Positions 8,869 to 16,286 of a stretch of DNA of 26,057 bases are shown here, one piece after another. The DNA comes from an uncultured Saprospiraceae bacterium (GTDB taxonomy: Bacteria > Bacteroidota > Bacteroidia > Chitinophagales > Saprospiraceae), in NCBI GenBank assembly GCA_937959375.1, contig CALGLS010000131.1, positions 1 to 26,057 on the forward strand. Direction: 5' to 3'. The position numbers were made by a program, and so were the translations under genes. The notes beneath the pieces were generated by a model. The model was not told where the DNA came from. It searched no databases and saw only the letters and a program-made list of their open reading frames with translations. Every line of letters starts with the position of its first letter. Within the stretch, counting starts at the first letter, position 1.

Positions 8869-9178
8869 ACTTATTGATTTTCAAGCAATTAAGCTGTTTA
8901 ACTACAGCTAAAATAAACAACTTTTGTAAAGATGATCTCCTTATTGAAAGGCAAAAGAATAGCCATTTTGTGGTAAATATGAATTAAAACGAATACATAC
9001 CTAGAATTACCTAGAGAATCACCTAAAATAAAACGCAGGGAGCGCCTAAAAGTTGCTCACTTTTGTAGACCTGCATTATTTGGAAGAATAAAAAAATGAA
9101 GTTGCTTAGTAAACTTCAATAAAAAAGCGGCTACCCTGAATATATCAGAATAGCCGCTTTTGTAAGAAACTGTGTCAA
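8869..9178. other. Intergenic region, 310 bp, between the TPR protein and tonB
   Basis: No gene is supported. From the tonB side it holds the terminator at 9123-9161, a weak inverted repeat (GCAGG at 9035 with CCTGC at 9070, enclosing GAGC/GCTC), and three ACCTARA direct repeats at 8999, 9009 and 9021. The promoter of the TPR gene should lie in 8880-9000. The best -7-like match is TATTTTAG, with one mismatch and no clear -33. Confidence 0.55.
9123..9161 (-). terminator. Intrinsic terminator of tonB
   Basis: AAAAGCGGCTA (9123-9133) pairs with TAGCCGCTTTT (9151-9161), and an inner CTGA/TCAG stem (9136-9139, 9145-9148) joins through G-U pairs in minus-strand RNA. It is followed by TTTTTTATTG and lies 17 bp after the tonB stop. 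This is a very strong terminator. Confidence 0.9.
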
Positions 9179-10102
9179 TTACTGGAGTTTGAAACGCACA
9201 GGTAAGTTGAAATATACTTTCACTGGCTTACCTCTTTGTTTTCCAGGAACCCACTTCACACCTTCCTTGTTCATCATATTTACAACACGCATGGCTTCTT
9301 TACCACAACCTGCTCCAATATCTTTGAGCAATTCAGGAGCTTTAACAGTTCCATCTTTATCTACATAGAATTTGATTACGGTAACTCCTTCTACGCCGTT
9401 TTCACGAGCAATAGGTGGATATTTGATGTTACCTTGTACAAATTGCAATAGTTTTTTATCAGAACAATTTTTACGAGCTGCTTTGTCTGTCTCATCTTCA
9501 CAACCAGGAAAACGAGGCATTTCTTCCACTACTGTAAAAATCTCTTCCACTTCTGGCTCCGGAGGTGGCGGAGGCGGTGGTGGTGGAGCCTTCTCTTCAA
9601 CTGGCTCAGGCTCTGGTGGTGCAACAACTTCTTCTTCTTCTTCCAAAGAGTTATCGACAAATTCCACTTCTTCTTCCTCTTCGATTTCCTCTTCTGGTAC
9701 TTCTTCAATTACCGGAGGTGGCGGAGGAGGAGGTGGCGGTGGTGGTTCAGCAGTACGCGGTGGTTCTACTTCAATTTCTTCTTCGAGATCCTCTAGAAAG
9801 TCTGTTACATCGATTACTTTTTCATATTGCGTCCAAGAGAACGCTAGAATAGTAATACCTAATGCTACAAGCAAACCAATGTTGAAAAAAGTGCCACTAA
9901 GCCCAAATGCATCCACTTCAGGATACTTAGATCGACCATCCATTGGCGACTTTCTGTCTCTGTTGGAAAAAGCTTGTTTGAGGGAGTCAGGATCTTGGCT
10001 GTTATAGCGATTTCTCATGACAAATACAAAGCCGAAAAGTATGGCTATGATTGCAAGAATTGCTATCCCTAAAGGTCCTCCTGCCATTGATATATCACCC
10101 AT
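9179..10102 (-). CDS. tonB: Energy transducer TonB
   Basis: This protein passes the proton-motive energy of ExbB/ExbD to outer-membrane TonB-dependent receptors. The 307 aa begin with two hydrophobic segments (about residues 10-29 and 71-90) instead of one. A periplasm-spanning linker follows at about 102-190, with poly-Glu stretches and runs of about ten and nine prolines. The TonB C-terminal domain covers 195-307, with IKYPPIARENGVEGVTVIKF and a final LPVRF. Cys201, Cys213 and Cys256 (DIGAGCGKEAMR) recur in the secreted protein at 24103. Translating the proline runs should need EF-P. It sits 13 bp after the VanZ gene in what looks like a gcvH-vanZ-tonB transcript. No exbB or exbD is nearby. 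Confidence 0.93.
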   Translation of the reverse strand: MGDISMAGGPLGIAILAIIAILFGFVFVMRNRYNSQDPDSLKQAFSNRDRKSPMDGRSKYPEVDAFGLSGTFFNIGLLVALGITILAFSWTQYEKVIDVTDFLEDLEEEIEVEPPRTAEPPPPPPPPPPPVIEEVPEEEIEEEEEVEFVDNSLEEEEEVVAPPEPEPVEEKAPPPPPPPPPEPEVEEIFTVVEEMPRFPGCEDETDKAARKNCSDKKLLQFVQGNIKYPPIARENGVEGVTVIKFYVDKDGTVKAPELLKDIGAGCGKEAMRVVNMMNKEGVKWVPGKQRGKPVKVYFNLPVRFKLQ

Positions 10103-10115
10103 AACAAAAAGTTTT

Positions 10116-10484
10116 TTAGTTATTAAAATATTTAAAAATGTATAGTCCTAGTAATGAACCGATAATATTAGCAATAATATCGTATACTTCAAAAAATCTT
10201 CCCGGGAAAAAGAGATATTGCATCAATTCCATTGCAATACCATACACAATGCTAATAATAAGGGCAGAAAGATGTGAATTTCCGGCAAAACCGATCATTT
10301 CTTCTTTCTTAAATCCTCGGAGTAATAAAAAGGTTAAAGCTCCATAAACGACTGCATGTCCTAATTTATCCATAGCGATTAAATCAAGCCAGCTTTCTGG
10401 TAGATTAATCCCAGCTTTAGAGGATAAGATCAGAATAACGATTGCGCAGCATATTGCTGGAATAAAACCTTTCAAATTGATCAA
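10116..10484 (-). CDS. VanZ-like membrane protein
   Basis: A 122-aa protein with about four membrane helices (roughly residues 7-22, 43-57, 70-88 and 98-118). It has the VanZ-like signatures DKLGHAVVYGALTFLL and the closing NIIGSLLGLYIF. VanZ gives low-level teicoplanin resistance in enterococci, but in Bacteroidota the family's role is unknown and should not be read as antibiotic resistance. It lies between gcvH and tonB in the same direction, 13 bp before tonB, an order I recall as conserved in this phylum. Confidence 0.85.
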   Translation of the reverse strand: MINLKGFIPAICCAIVILILSSKAGINLPESWLDLIAMDKLGHAVVYGALTFLLLRGFKKEEMIGFAGNSHLSALIISIVYGIAMELMQYLFFPGRFFEVYDIIANIIGSLLGLYIFKYFNN

Positions 10485-10597
10485 TTTTTGACTGTTCTAA
10501 AACAGCTCTACCACTAAAGGATCTGACTATAAGATGCCAGTCAATTTTATTTTGGTGTGTGGCTTTGAAAAAAATTTACTTTTCTTTTTTAATTGGT

Positions 10598-10990
10598 CTA
10601 GCTAACCAAGTCTTTATAAGACTCAGCATCCATTAAGTCATCCAACTGAGATGCGTCAGTCATTTCGATTTTCACAATCCAACCTTCTCCATATGGATCT
10701 GAATTAGCTAATGTAGGATTATCTCCTTCATTTTCATCTAGTGCAGGATTAAACTCAAGAATTTTACCGCCTACAGGCATAAATAAATCAGATGTTGTCT
10801 TTACTGCTTCGACCGTACCGAACACCTCGTCTTTTGCGACCTCTTCTCCTACTGTTTCTACTTCAACATATACCAACTCTCCTAGCTCTCCTTGTGCAAA
10901 TTCGGTAATACCTACGTAAGCAACATCGCCATCTTCAACTCTTACCCATTCGTGTTCTTTGCTGTATTTCAGCTTTGATGGAAATTCCAT
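10598..10990 (-). CDS. gcvH: Glycine cleavage system H protein
   Basis: GcvH is the lipoyl carrier that shuttles the aminomethyl group between the P, T and L proteins during glycine breakdown in the cytosol. The 130 aa are typical, opening with FPSKLKYSKEHEWVRVE. The lipoylated lysine is Lys64 in GTVEAVKTTSDLF, and the C-terminal NSDPYGEGWIVKIE motif is complete. No gcvP or gcvT is nearby, as is usual for Bacteroidota, where gcvH lies apart. The gap to vanZ is 113 bp with no strong hairpin, so the three genes may be co-transcribed. A near-match -7 element (TACCTTTA, 11027-11020) lies 30 bp upstream. Confidence 0.95.
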   Translation of the reverse strand: MEFPSKLKYSKEHEWVRVEDGDVAYVGITEFAQGELGELVYVEVETVGEEVAKDEVFGTVEAVKTTSDLFMPVGGKILEFNPALDENEGDNPTLANSDPYGEGWIVKIEMTDASQLDDLMDAESYKDLVS

Positions 10991-11059
10991 TTTATTGTTT
11001 TTTTTGAGTAGCCTCTAACTAAAGGTATAATACAGTCAGAGCCCATAGTTTAAAAGAAA

Positions 11060-11081
11060 ATGCCCGGAACTTTCCGGGCAT
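11060..11081 (-). terminator. Intrinsic terminator of the citrate synthase gene
   Basis: ATGCCCGGA (11060-11068), a 4-nt loop and TCCGGGCAT (11073-11081) form a GC-rich 9-bp stem. On the minus strand it is followed by TTTTCTTTTAAAC. It lies ~145 bp after the stop at 11225, leaving a long 3' UTR that contains the inverted repeat at 11162-11207. Confidence 0.85.
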
Positions 11082-11161
11082 GCTCAAAAATAGTTTTTTT
11101 AATCCGTTCTCACCAAGTGAAAGGTGAAAAATATTATTAAAGCTAGTCAGAGGATAGAAGA

Positions 11162-11207
11162 GAGAAGTTTTTAATAGACAACGTTTAGCGTCTCTTGAAA
11201 ACTTCTC
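11162..11207. repeat. Purine/pyrimidine-arm inverted repeat in the citrate synthase 3' UTR
   Basis: GAGAAGTTTT (11162-11171) and AAAACTTCTC (11198-11207) form a 10-bp perfect stem. Inside is a second small stem, AGAC (11176-11179) with GTCT (11190-11193). Purine-rich sequence continues the arm imperfectly outwards to the stop codon (11208-11222, GGAAGAAGG type on the minus strand) and on the other side to ~11150. It lies between the stop and the true terminator. Confidence 0.5.
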
Positions 11208-11224
11208 ACCTCCTTCTTCCAATT

Positions 11225-12550
11225 CTATGCAGTCATTTCTTTCGCTTGCTTTTCCATGTAGTCAACGATCCAATCAGTTGTCACTGACTTTGGACGCTCT
11301 AATGGGAATCCCATTGCTCTTGACCAACACAGAGCAGATAATACTCCAAGTGCACGTGACACGCCGAAGAGTACGGTATAGAAACTGTATTCAGACATAC
11401 CATAGTTTACCAAGATAGCACCTGAGTGTGCATCAACGTTTGGCCATGGATTTTTAACCTTACCCAATCCTTGTAGAATTGGAGGGATAACTTCAAAACA
11501 TTGCCAAACTACGTTAACTACATCTGAGTCAGTGATATTCTCTTTCGCGAAACGCTTTTGTTCTGTAAACCGTGGATCTGGTTGACGCAATACAGCGTGT
11601 CCATACCCTGGAATAATTTGACCTGCAGCCAAGGTACTGTTTACATAGTCAATGATTTGTTGTTTAGACGGGCGGCGTGTTCCAAGAGTATCCAACATTT
11701 TGAATATCCATTTGATCACTTCTTGATTTGCTAAACCGTGTAATGGTCCTGCTAATGCATTCATACCTCCTGCGAAGGAGAAGTAGGCATCACTCAAAGT
11801 TGAACCAACAAGGTGTGTTGCGTGTGCAGAAGCGTTTCCACCTTCATGATCCGCATGAATCGTTAAATACAACCGCATAAAGCTCTTAAAATCATCACCT
11901 TCTATTCCCAACATATGCGCGAAGTTTCCTCCCCAGTCAAGAGAAATATCTGGAGCAATATGCTTACCTCCGTGATAAGTACGACGGTAAATATATGCTG
12001 CTATCCGTGGCAACCGAGCAATTAAGTTCATTGCATCTTCATAGGTTGCATCCCAATATTCATTTTTGTTGATACCTTCTGAGTAACGACGTGCAAAGCA
12101 ACTTTCAGTTTGCATAGAAATAATGGCTGCACTGAACTGTGTCATCGGATGAGCATCAGAAGGAAAAGAGTCCAGTAGCTTAAATGTATGCTCAGGAACG
12201 TTACTTCTATTAATCCATTGATCCGTCAACCATTTCACTTCATCGTCTGTAGGAATTTCTCCTACAAGCATTAACCAAAACAAACCTTCAGGAAGAGGTT
12301 CTTTCCCGTCTGCTGTCTTTGGAAGTAAATCTCTTAACTCAGGAATCGAGTAACCTCTAAAACGGATACCATCATTCGCATCAAGTTGTGAGGTTTCCCA
12401 TACCATACTTTTCACTCCTCTCATTCCTCCAAAAACTTGAGATAATTTTACCTCATCGACTTTGGTGTTACCCTTTTCTTTTAATAAGGCTTTGATTCTA
12501 GTTTTAAGTGCGCTTGATTTTTCGGCAAACTTTTTCTTCAATGGGTCCAT
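11225..12550 (-). CDS. gltA: Citrate synthase, mitochondrial (eukaryotic) type
   Basis: Condenses acetyl-CoA and oxaloacetate to citrate, the entry step of the TCA cycle. The 441 aa follow the animal mitochondrial enzyme closely rather than E. coli GltA. Examples are SAAIISMQTESCFARRYSEG, LTIHADHEGGNASAHATHLV, MNALAGPLHGLANQEV, the PGYGHAVLR motif, NPWPNVDAHSGAIL and MGFPLERPKS near the C-terminus. The catalytic triad by homology is His235, His318 and Asp373. The E. coli-type NADH-binding N-terminal domain is absent, so a dimeric enzyme without NADH control is inferred. There is no targeting peptide. The gene symbol follows bacterial convention for function, not ancestry. It has its own terminator at 11060-11081. 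Confidence 0.95.
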   Translation of the reverse strand: MDPLKKKFAEKSSALKTRIKALLKEKGNTKVDEVKLSQVFGGMRGVKSMVWETSQLDANDGIRFRGYSIPELRDLLPKTADGKEPLPEGLFWLMLVGEIPTDDEVKWLTDQWINRSNVPEHTFKLLDSFPSDAHPMTQFSAAIISMQTESCFARRYSEGINKNEYWDATYEDAMNLIARLPRIAAYIYRRTYHGGKHIAPDISLDWGGNFAHMLGIEGDDFKSFMRLYLTIHADHEGGNASAHATHLVGSTLSDAYFSFAGGMNALAGPLHGLANQEVIKWIFKMLDTLGTRRPSKQQIIDYVNSTLAAGQIIPGYGHAVLRQPDPRFTEQKRFAKENITDSDVVNVVWQCFEVIPPILQGLGKVKNPWPNVDAHSGAILVNYGMSEYSFYTVLFGVSRALGVLSALCWSRAMGFPLERPKSVTTDWIVDYMEKQAKEMTA

Positions 12551-12925
12551 TGACTGACTGATATTTTATTGTTTTAAAATACAGGCATCGAACTACTTCG
12601 TTCGTCCTGTTGAATTAATTTTAAGGCTGTAAAATACAAAATTTTCGAGGTCTAACATTAGACTTTATCCTAAAATAATATACGCCAAAGCGTTCTTTTA
12701 CAGAAAGTAAGCTAATAATGCTAACATTACTAACCATTGAGATGCATTTATGTTTCAAAGGTCACTCGTTTATGACTAGAACAGGACATCTTTTATTGAA
12801 GTTGATTAAAACTCCGTTAGGTACAATGGCATTAAAAAATAGGCTTCGAATTATTTCGGAGCCTATTTTTTAATGCTTTAGGAGCACATCTATGGATAAT
12901 TGCAAGTAGCGACTACCTTTTCTAG
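12551..12925. other. Intergenic region, 375 bp, upstream of citrate synthase
   Basis: No gene is supported. The right part holds the terminator of the next gene (12829-12876). The rest, 12551-12828, is presumably the promoter and leader region of the citrate synthase gene. I found no complete TTTG/TAnnTTTG pair. The nearest is GACCTTTG around 12750 on the minus strand. Confidence 0.55.
12829..12876 (-). terminator. Long symmetric terminator after the small secreted protein gene
   Basis: GCATTAAAAAATAGGCT (12829-12845) pairs perfectly with 12860-12876, continued by CGAA/TTCG around a TTAT loop. The A-run and T-run within the stem give a U-tract on either strand. It serves the minus-strand gene ending at 12926 and would also stop plus-strand transcription. 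Confidence 0.9.
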
Positions 12926-13351
12926 TTAGTACATTTCATTTTCCAAGTCAATCAATGCGATTTGAATTTCTTCGTAAGAAAGGCCTGATTCTTTCAATTC
13001 AACAGTTTTTTTAGCCTTTTGCTTACGCAGTTCCAAACGAACTTGGTCGAAAATTACGATTTGTTCAGGTGACAGCATTAAGCTAACTGAAGTTTGAGAA
13101 CCTTTGTTGATGGCACTTCTCTTTTGGTGATACGTTTTTGCATCTGAATCTCTAAGCGTTTCGATTTCTGCAAGATTTTTCAAACGTCTCTCTTGAATTT
13201 CAATCATTTTCTCAACTTGGAGATCAGTCAGGTTATATTTTTGTGTAAACTTTTGAACAACTGGATTATCAGCAGTTACCCTATTTAAGCTTTGAGCTGA
13301 AAGGTTGAATACAAAAAGTAAGGTAAATATAGCTGTAAGGAATTTTTTCAT
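12926..13351 (-). CDS. Small secreted helical protein, possibly Spy/CpxP-like
   Basis: A 141-aa protein with a clear Sec signal peptide (MKKFLTAIFTLLFVFNLSA, cleaved about before Gln20). The mature part is predicted to be almost all helix and highly charged. Two LTxxQ-like turns can be seen, NLTDLQVEKMIEIQERRLKN and MLSPEQIVIFDQVRLELRKQ. That pair of motifs recalls the periplasmic Spy/CpxP chaperone-like group, but the match is by eye and weak. It is divergent from the DUF3109 gene (150 bp shared upstream region). A one-mismatch -7 element (TATTTTAG) lies near 13420 on its strand. Function unknown. Confidence 0.75.
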   Translation of the reverse strand: MKKFLTAIFTLLFVFNLSAQSLNRVTADNPVVQKFTQKYNLTDLQVEKMIEIQERRLKNLAEIETLRDSDAKTYHQKRSAINKGSQTSVSLMLSPEQIVIFDQVRLELRKQKAKKTVELKESGLSYEEIQIALIDLENEMY

Positions 13352-13500
13352 TTCTGATTAATTTAATTTTAAACTGATGTTTAATAGTGTTTATTACACT
13401 GAATCGGATGCTAAAATACAATTTTTAGGTAATTTGAGGGCCTTTGACTAGATTTCAATTTTGAAAACGCAAAAACAGCGACAGAACACCCCTATAATTC

Positions 13501-14091
13501 ATGATTATAATTCAAGATATATTAGTTAGTGACGATGTTATCAAGGAGCAGTTTCTTTGTAATCTCAATGCTTGCAAAGGAGCCTGCTGTTGGGAAGGTG
13601 ATTCTGGTGCTCCTCTTGAAAAAGAGGAAATGGAAACCTTGGACAACATCTATGATTCCATCAAAGGTTTTCTAACCGAAGAAGGACGGTCTGCTATTGA
13701 AGCTCAAGGCAAATATGTATTTTTCAAAGAGGCAGAAGAATTTGGAACGACTCTAATTAACAACAAAGCCTGTGCATACATGACTTATAATGAATTGGGA
13801 ATAGCCCAATGTGGCATTGAACAGGCCCACAAAGCTGGGGCTACTGATTTTCTCAAACCTATTTCATGTCATCTCTACCCTATTCGTGTGGCTGAAGATG
13901 AACGAGTCGATTTTATAGCGCTGAATTATGATCGCTGGGATATTTGTTCGGCGGCTTGTGATTTAGGAAAGAAAGAACAACTTCCAATTTATCGTTTTGT
14001 AAAACCTGCGATTATTCGAAAATTTGGAGAAGCGTTTTATGAAGAATTAGACGCTGCGGCGAAATATGTTTTGGAACAAGAAGAGGAGTAG
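13501..14091 (+). CDS. DUF3109 family cysteine-rich protein
   Basis: A 196-aa cytosolic protein without a signal peptide. The N-terminal cysteine cluster CNLNACKGACCWEGDSGAPL (Cys20, 25, 29, 30) is the hallmark of DUF3109, related in layout to the YkgJ-type metal-binding proteins. More cysteines follow in NNKACAYMT, IAQCGIEQ, ISCHLYPIRV and WDICSAAC. These could bind a metal or an Fe-S cluster, but the function is not known to me. It converges on the RNase G gene, with the long hairpin at 14092-14178 directly after its stop codon. Confidence 0.87.
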   Translation: MIIIQDILVSDDVIKEQFLCNLNACKGACCWEGDSGAPLEKEEMETLDNIYDSIKGFLTEEGRSAIEAQGKYVFFKEAEEFGTTLINNKACAYMTYNELGIAQCGIEQAHKAGATDFLKPISCHLYPIRVAEDERVDFIALNYDRWDICSAACDLGKKEQLPIYRFVKPAIIRKFGEAFYEELDAAAKYVLEQEEE

Positions 14092-14178
14092 GAATTGAAT
14101 TTGGAATGAATTAGAATGGCCATCTAACGTGAAGTTCGCGGTAGATGGCCATTCTAATTCTAATTCTAATTTCGATTC
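14092..14178. repeat. Long hairpin with tandem-repeat arms between convergent genes
   Basis: GAATTAGAATGGCCATCTA (14108-14126) pairs perfectly over 19 bp with 14142-14160. Weaker pairing extends the arms to 14092 and 14178. The right arm is a hexamer repeat, TCTAAT three times. The 15-nt interval ACGTGAAGTTCGCGG can fold four more pairs (CGTG/CGCG with a G-U). It begins on the base after the DUF3109 stop and ends 10 bp before the RNase G stop, so it may end or protect both transcripts. There is no U-tract. Confidence 0.7.
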
Positions 14179-14187
14179 TAAAACTCT

Positions 14188-15798
14188 TTAGTTCAATCGA
14201 ATTTCATCATCGTTCTTATCGTAGAAGGTGTATTGCGTTACGGGGTAATTACCATCTGGTTCAATAGTAATCCATTTAAAGAATTTCATGTACCACTTCA
14301 TTTGCCTGTTAGGGAATCCCTTAGTTAAAAACGCATGAATGTAAGGATGTACTTTTACTTTTAGTTTTGAGTTAGGTCGTGATTGTAAAATAAACTCTAG
14401 ATCGCGGTCGATGTTATCCGTTAATAAAATAGATGGATTTATTTTCCCATTTCCGTTACAAGAAGGACAAACCTCCTCTGTGTTTATTTTCACTTCTGGG
14501 CGTACACGTTGACGAGTAATTTGCATTAGGCCAAACTTACTCAATGGCAATATTGTATGCTGCGCACGATCACGACGCATGGCATCACGCATCACCTTCA
14601 GTAATATTTTCTTATGTTCAGCTACACGCATATCAATGAAATCGATGATAATAATTCCACCGATATCTCTTAATCTCATTTGACGTGCAATTTCATGAGC
14701 TGATTCGATATTTACGTTTAGTACTGCCTCTGCTTGCTCTCCTGTCGTTACTTTATGCCCACTGTTTACATCCACAACGTGCATTGCTTCAGTAGATTCA
14801 ATAACTAGGTAAGCACCGCTTGCCATGGTTGCTGTTTTCCCGAAAGAAGATTTAATCTGGCGAGTAACACCATAAGCATCAAAGACAGGCTTAGTGGAAC
14901 GATGCAACTTTACAATTTTTGCTTGTTCAGGAGCGATTGATGTCATGTAAGCTTTTACGTTATCGTAAAAACCTTGATCGTTGACTACAATTCTATTGAA
15001 TGAATCATTGAGTACATCACGTAGAATTGAGGTGGCTTTATCCAACTCACTTAACAACTTTTTTGGAGGTTGTGCATTGTGGAGTTGTTTATAAATACCA
15101 TCCCATTTTTCCATCATGACCACTAGTTCTTCATGTAAGTCAGCTACACGTTTTCCTTCTGCGGCAGTTCGAACAATCAGACCAAAATTTTTCGGTCGGA
15201 TACTTTCTACTAACACCTTCAAACGTTTGCGTTCTTCTGGGTTTGCAATTTTCTTAGATACCGCAACGATATCCGTGAATGGTGTTAGTACGATATATCT
15301 TCCTGGAATGGTGATTTCACAGCTAAGGCGAGGACCTTTAGTTGAGATAGGTTCTTTTAAGATTTGAACCAATAATTTTTCTTTTTTATTTAACACCTGC
15401 GCCATCTTACCTGTCTTAATGATTTCAGGTTGCATCTTGAAACGATCAAGACTAGAGGAAGTCATGTGACCACCAATGGCATCGTTGGAATATTTAACAA
15501 GGGATCTTAGTTTTGGGCCCAAGTCGGTGTAGTGTAGAAATGCATCTTTTTTGTGTCCGATATCTACGAAAGCGGCATTTAGCCCCGGCATGATTTTGCG
15601 GATGCTTCCTAGAAAGATATCGCCGACGGTAAACTTAGTATTCGTCTTTTGATAGTGCAGCTCTACGAGGTTGCCATTTTCCAACATGGCAATTTCAACT
15701 TCCGTAGGAGTGGAGTTGATGATCAATTCTTTTTCTACTGTAATTTTCTTTACAGGATTAGAATCAGATCTATTTGTACCTTCAGCTATTTTACTCAT
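14188..15798 (-). CDS. rng: Ribonuclease G (Rne/Rng family)
   Basis: An endoribonuclease for rRNA 5'-end processing and mRNA decay. The 536 aa fit RNase G, without the long scaffold tail of E. coli RNase E. The S1-like part contains GDIFLGSIRKIMPGLNAAFV and AFLHYTDL. The metal-binding aspartates are Asp343 (DVNSGH) and Asp386 (IIDFIDMR), 43 residues apart, exactly as Asp303 and Asp346 in RNase E. The Zn-link cysteines Cys444 and Cys447 (CPSC) also keep the RNase E spacing. The N-terminal ~18 residues are poorly conserved, so the start could be slightly later. It lies downstream of HU, a TPR protein and the mS38-like gene but is separated from them by 488 bp with hairpins, so it is probably transcribed separately. 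Confidence 0.93.
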   Translation of the reverse strand: MSKIAEGTNRSDSNPVKKITVEKELIINSTPTEVEIAMLENGNLVELHYQKTNTKFTVGDIFLGSIRKIMPGLNAAFVDIGHKKDAFLHYTDLGPKLRSLVKYSNDAIGGHMTSSSLDRFKMQPEIIKTGKMAQVLNKKEKLLVQILKEPISTKGPRLSCEITIPGRYIVLTPFTDIVAVSKKIANPEERKRLKVLVESIRPKNFGLIVRTAAEGKRVADLHEELVVMMEKWDGIYKQLHNAQPPKKLLSELDKATSILRDVLNDSFNRIVVNDQGFYDNVKAYMTSIAPEQAKIVKLHRSTKPVFDAYGVTRQIKSSFGKTATMASGAYLVIESTEAMHVVDVNSGHKVTTGEQAEAVLNVNIESAHEIARQMRLRDIGGIIIIDFIDMRVAEHKKILLKVMRDAMRRDRAQHTILPLSKFGLMQITRQRVRPEVKINTEEVCPSCNGNGKINPSILLTDNIDRDLEFILQSRPNSKLKVKVHPYIHAFLTKGFPNRQMKWYMKFFKWITIEPDGNYPVTQYTFYDKNDDEIRLN

Positions 15799-16105
15799 TA
15801 TGATCTCTGCGGATTAAAGAAGTGATGCAGAATTAAGGGATTGTCCCTTAGACAAGGAGTTAGGTAACGGGAATTGATGTTTGCAAAATACATTTGTACA
15901 GACAAAGTAATGTTACTAAGTCGGGTACAAACTACCTGATTATTTTTCTTTCCAGCCTTTTCTAATCGATTATTTCTATTAAAAGAAACAAAGGGAGAGC
16001 AGTTTAAATTTAGCCTAATACGGGCTAATTCTATACATTACAAAAGGTAAGAGTAGATTTAACATTCGTTGTAAAACGAAGAAAAATAATAGCGGAACAT
16101 TACTG

Positions 16106-16145
16106 GGAAGCAGTTCAAAAACAAAAATATCTTTGAACTGCTTCC
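16106..16145. repeat. Hairpin 1 of a tandem pair
   Basis: GGAAGCAGTTCAAA (16106-16119) pairs perfectly with TTTGAACTGCTTCC (16132-16145), a 14-bp stem with a 12-nt A-rich loop. Neither strand has a U-tract after it, so it is not a standard terminator. It could be a second stop, a 3'-end stabiliser or part of a small RNA. Confidence 0.5.
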
Positions 16146-16154
16146 AATAAGAAA

Positions 16155-16200
16155 AGCATATAAGACTTGAACAATGATTTCATTTCAAGTTTTATATGCT
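16155..16200 (-). terminator. Hairpin 2 of a tandem pair, likely terminator of the HU-TPR-mS38 cluster
   Basis: AGCATATAAGACTTGAA (16155-16171) pairs with 16184-16200 over 17 bp with one mismatch. On the minus strand it is followed by TTTTCTTATT. It lies ~86 bp after the stop of the small gene at 16287. Confidence 0.7.
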
Positions 16201-16286
16201 AATTCAGTAAGGTGTGTTTTGCTAGCTACATCTCGAGCACGCTTCTCCTCACGCAAACAAACTATTTTGAATAAGACAAGTAAAAC

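Larger units (their letters stand above)
15799..16286. other. Intergenic region, 488 bp, upstream of rng
   Basis: No supported ORF. The half near rng is an AT-rich leader or promoter region. Its CAAAATAC and CAAAGTAA blocks at ~15885-15920 are near but not exact -7 matches. The half near the mS38-like gene carries two strong tandem hairpins (16106-16145 and 16155-16200). Confidence 0.6.

Noticed and set aside
9372..10007. 211-aa plus-strand open frame rich in Gly and Ser
   Set aside because: It is the antisense of tonB. Its Gly and Ser runs are the mirror of poly-Pro and poly-Glu codons. No start context or family match.
10116..10484. Glycopeptide resistance determinant (VanZ)
   Set aside because: Only the membrane domain family matches. 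The gcvH-tonB context is a housekeeping arrangement and no other van gene is present.
11019..11222. 67-aa minus-strand open frame after citrate synthase
   Set aside because: It runs through the terminator stem at 11060-11081 and the inverted repeat at 11162-11207, with no recognisable protein features.
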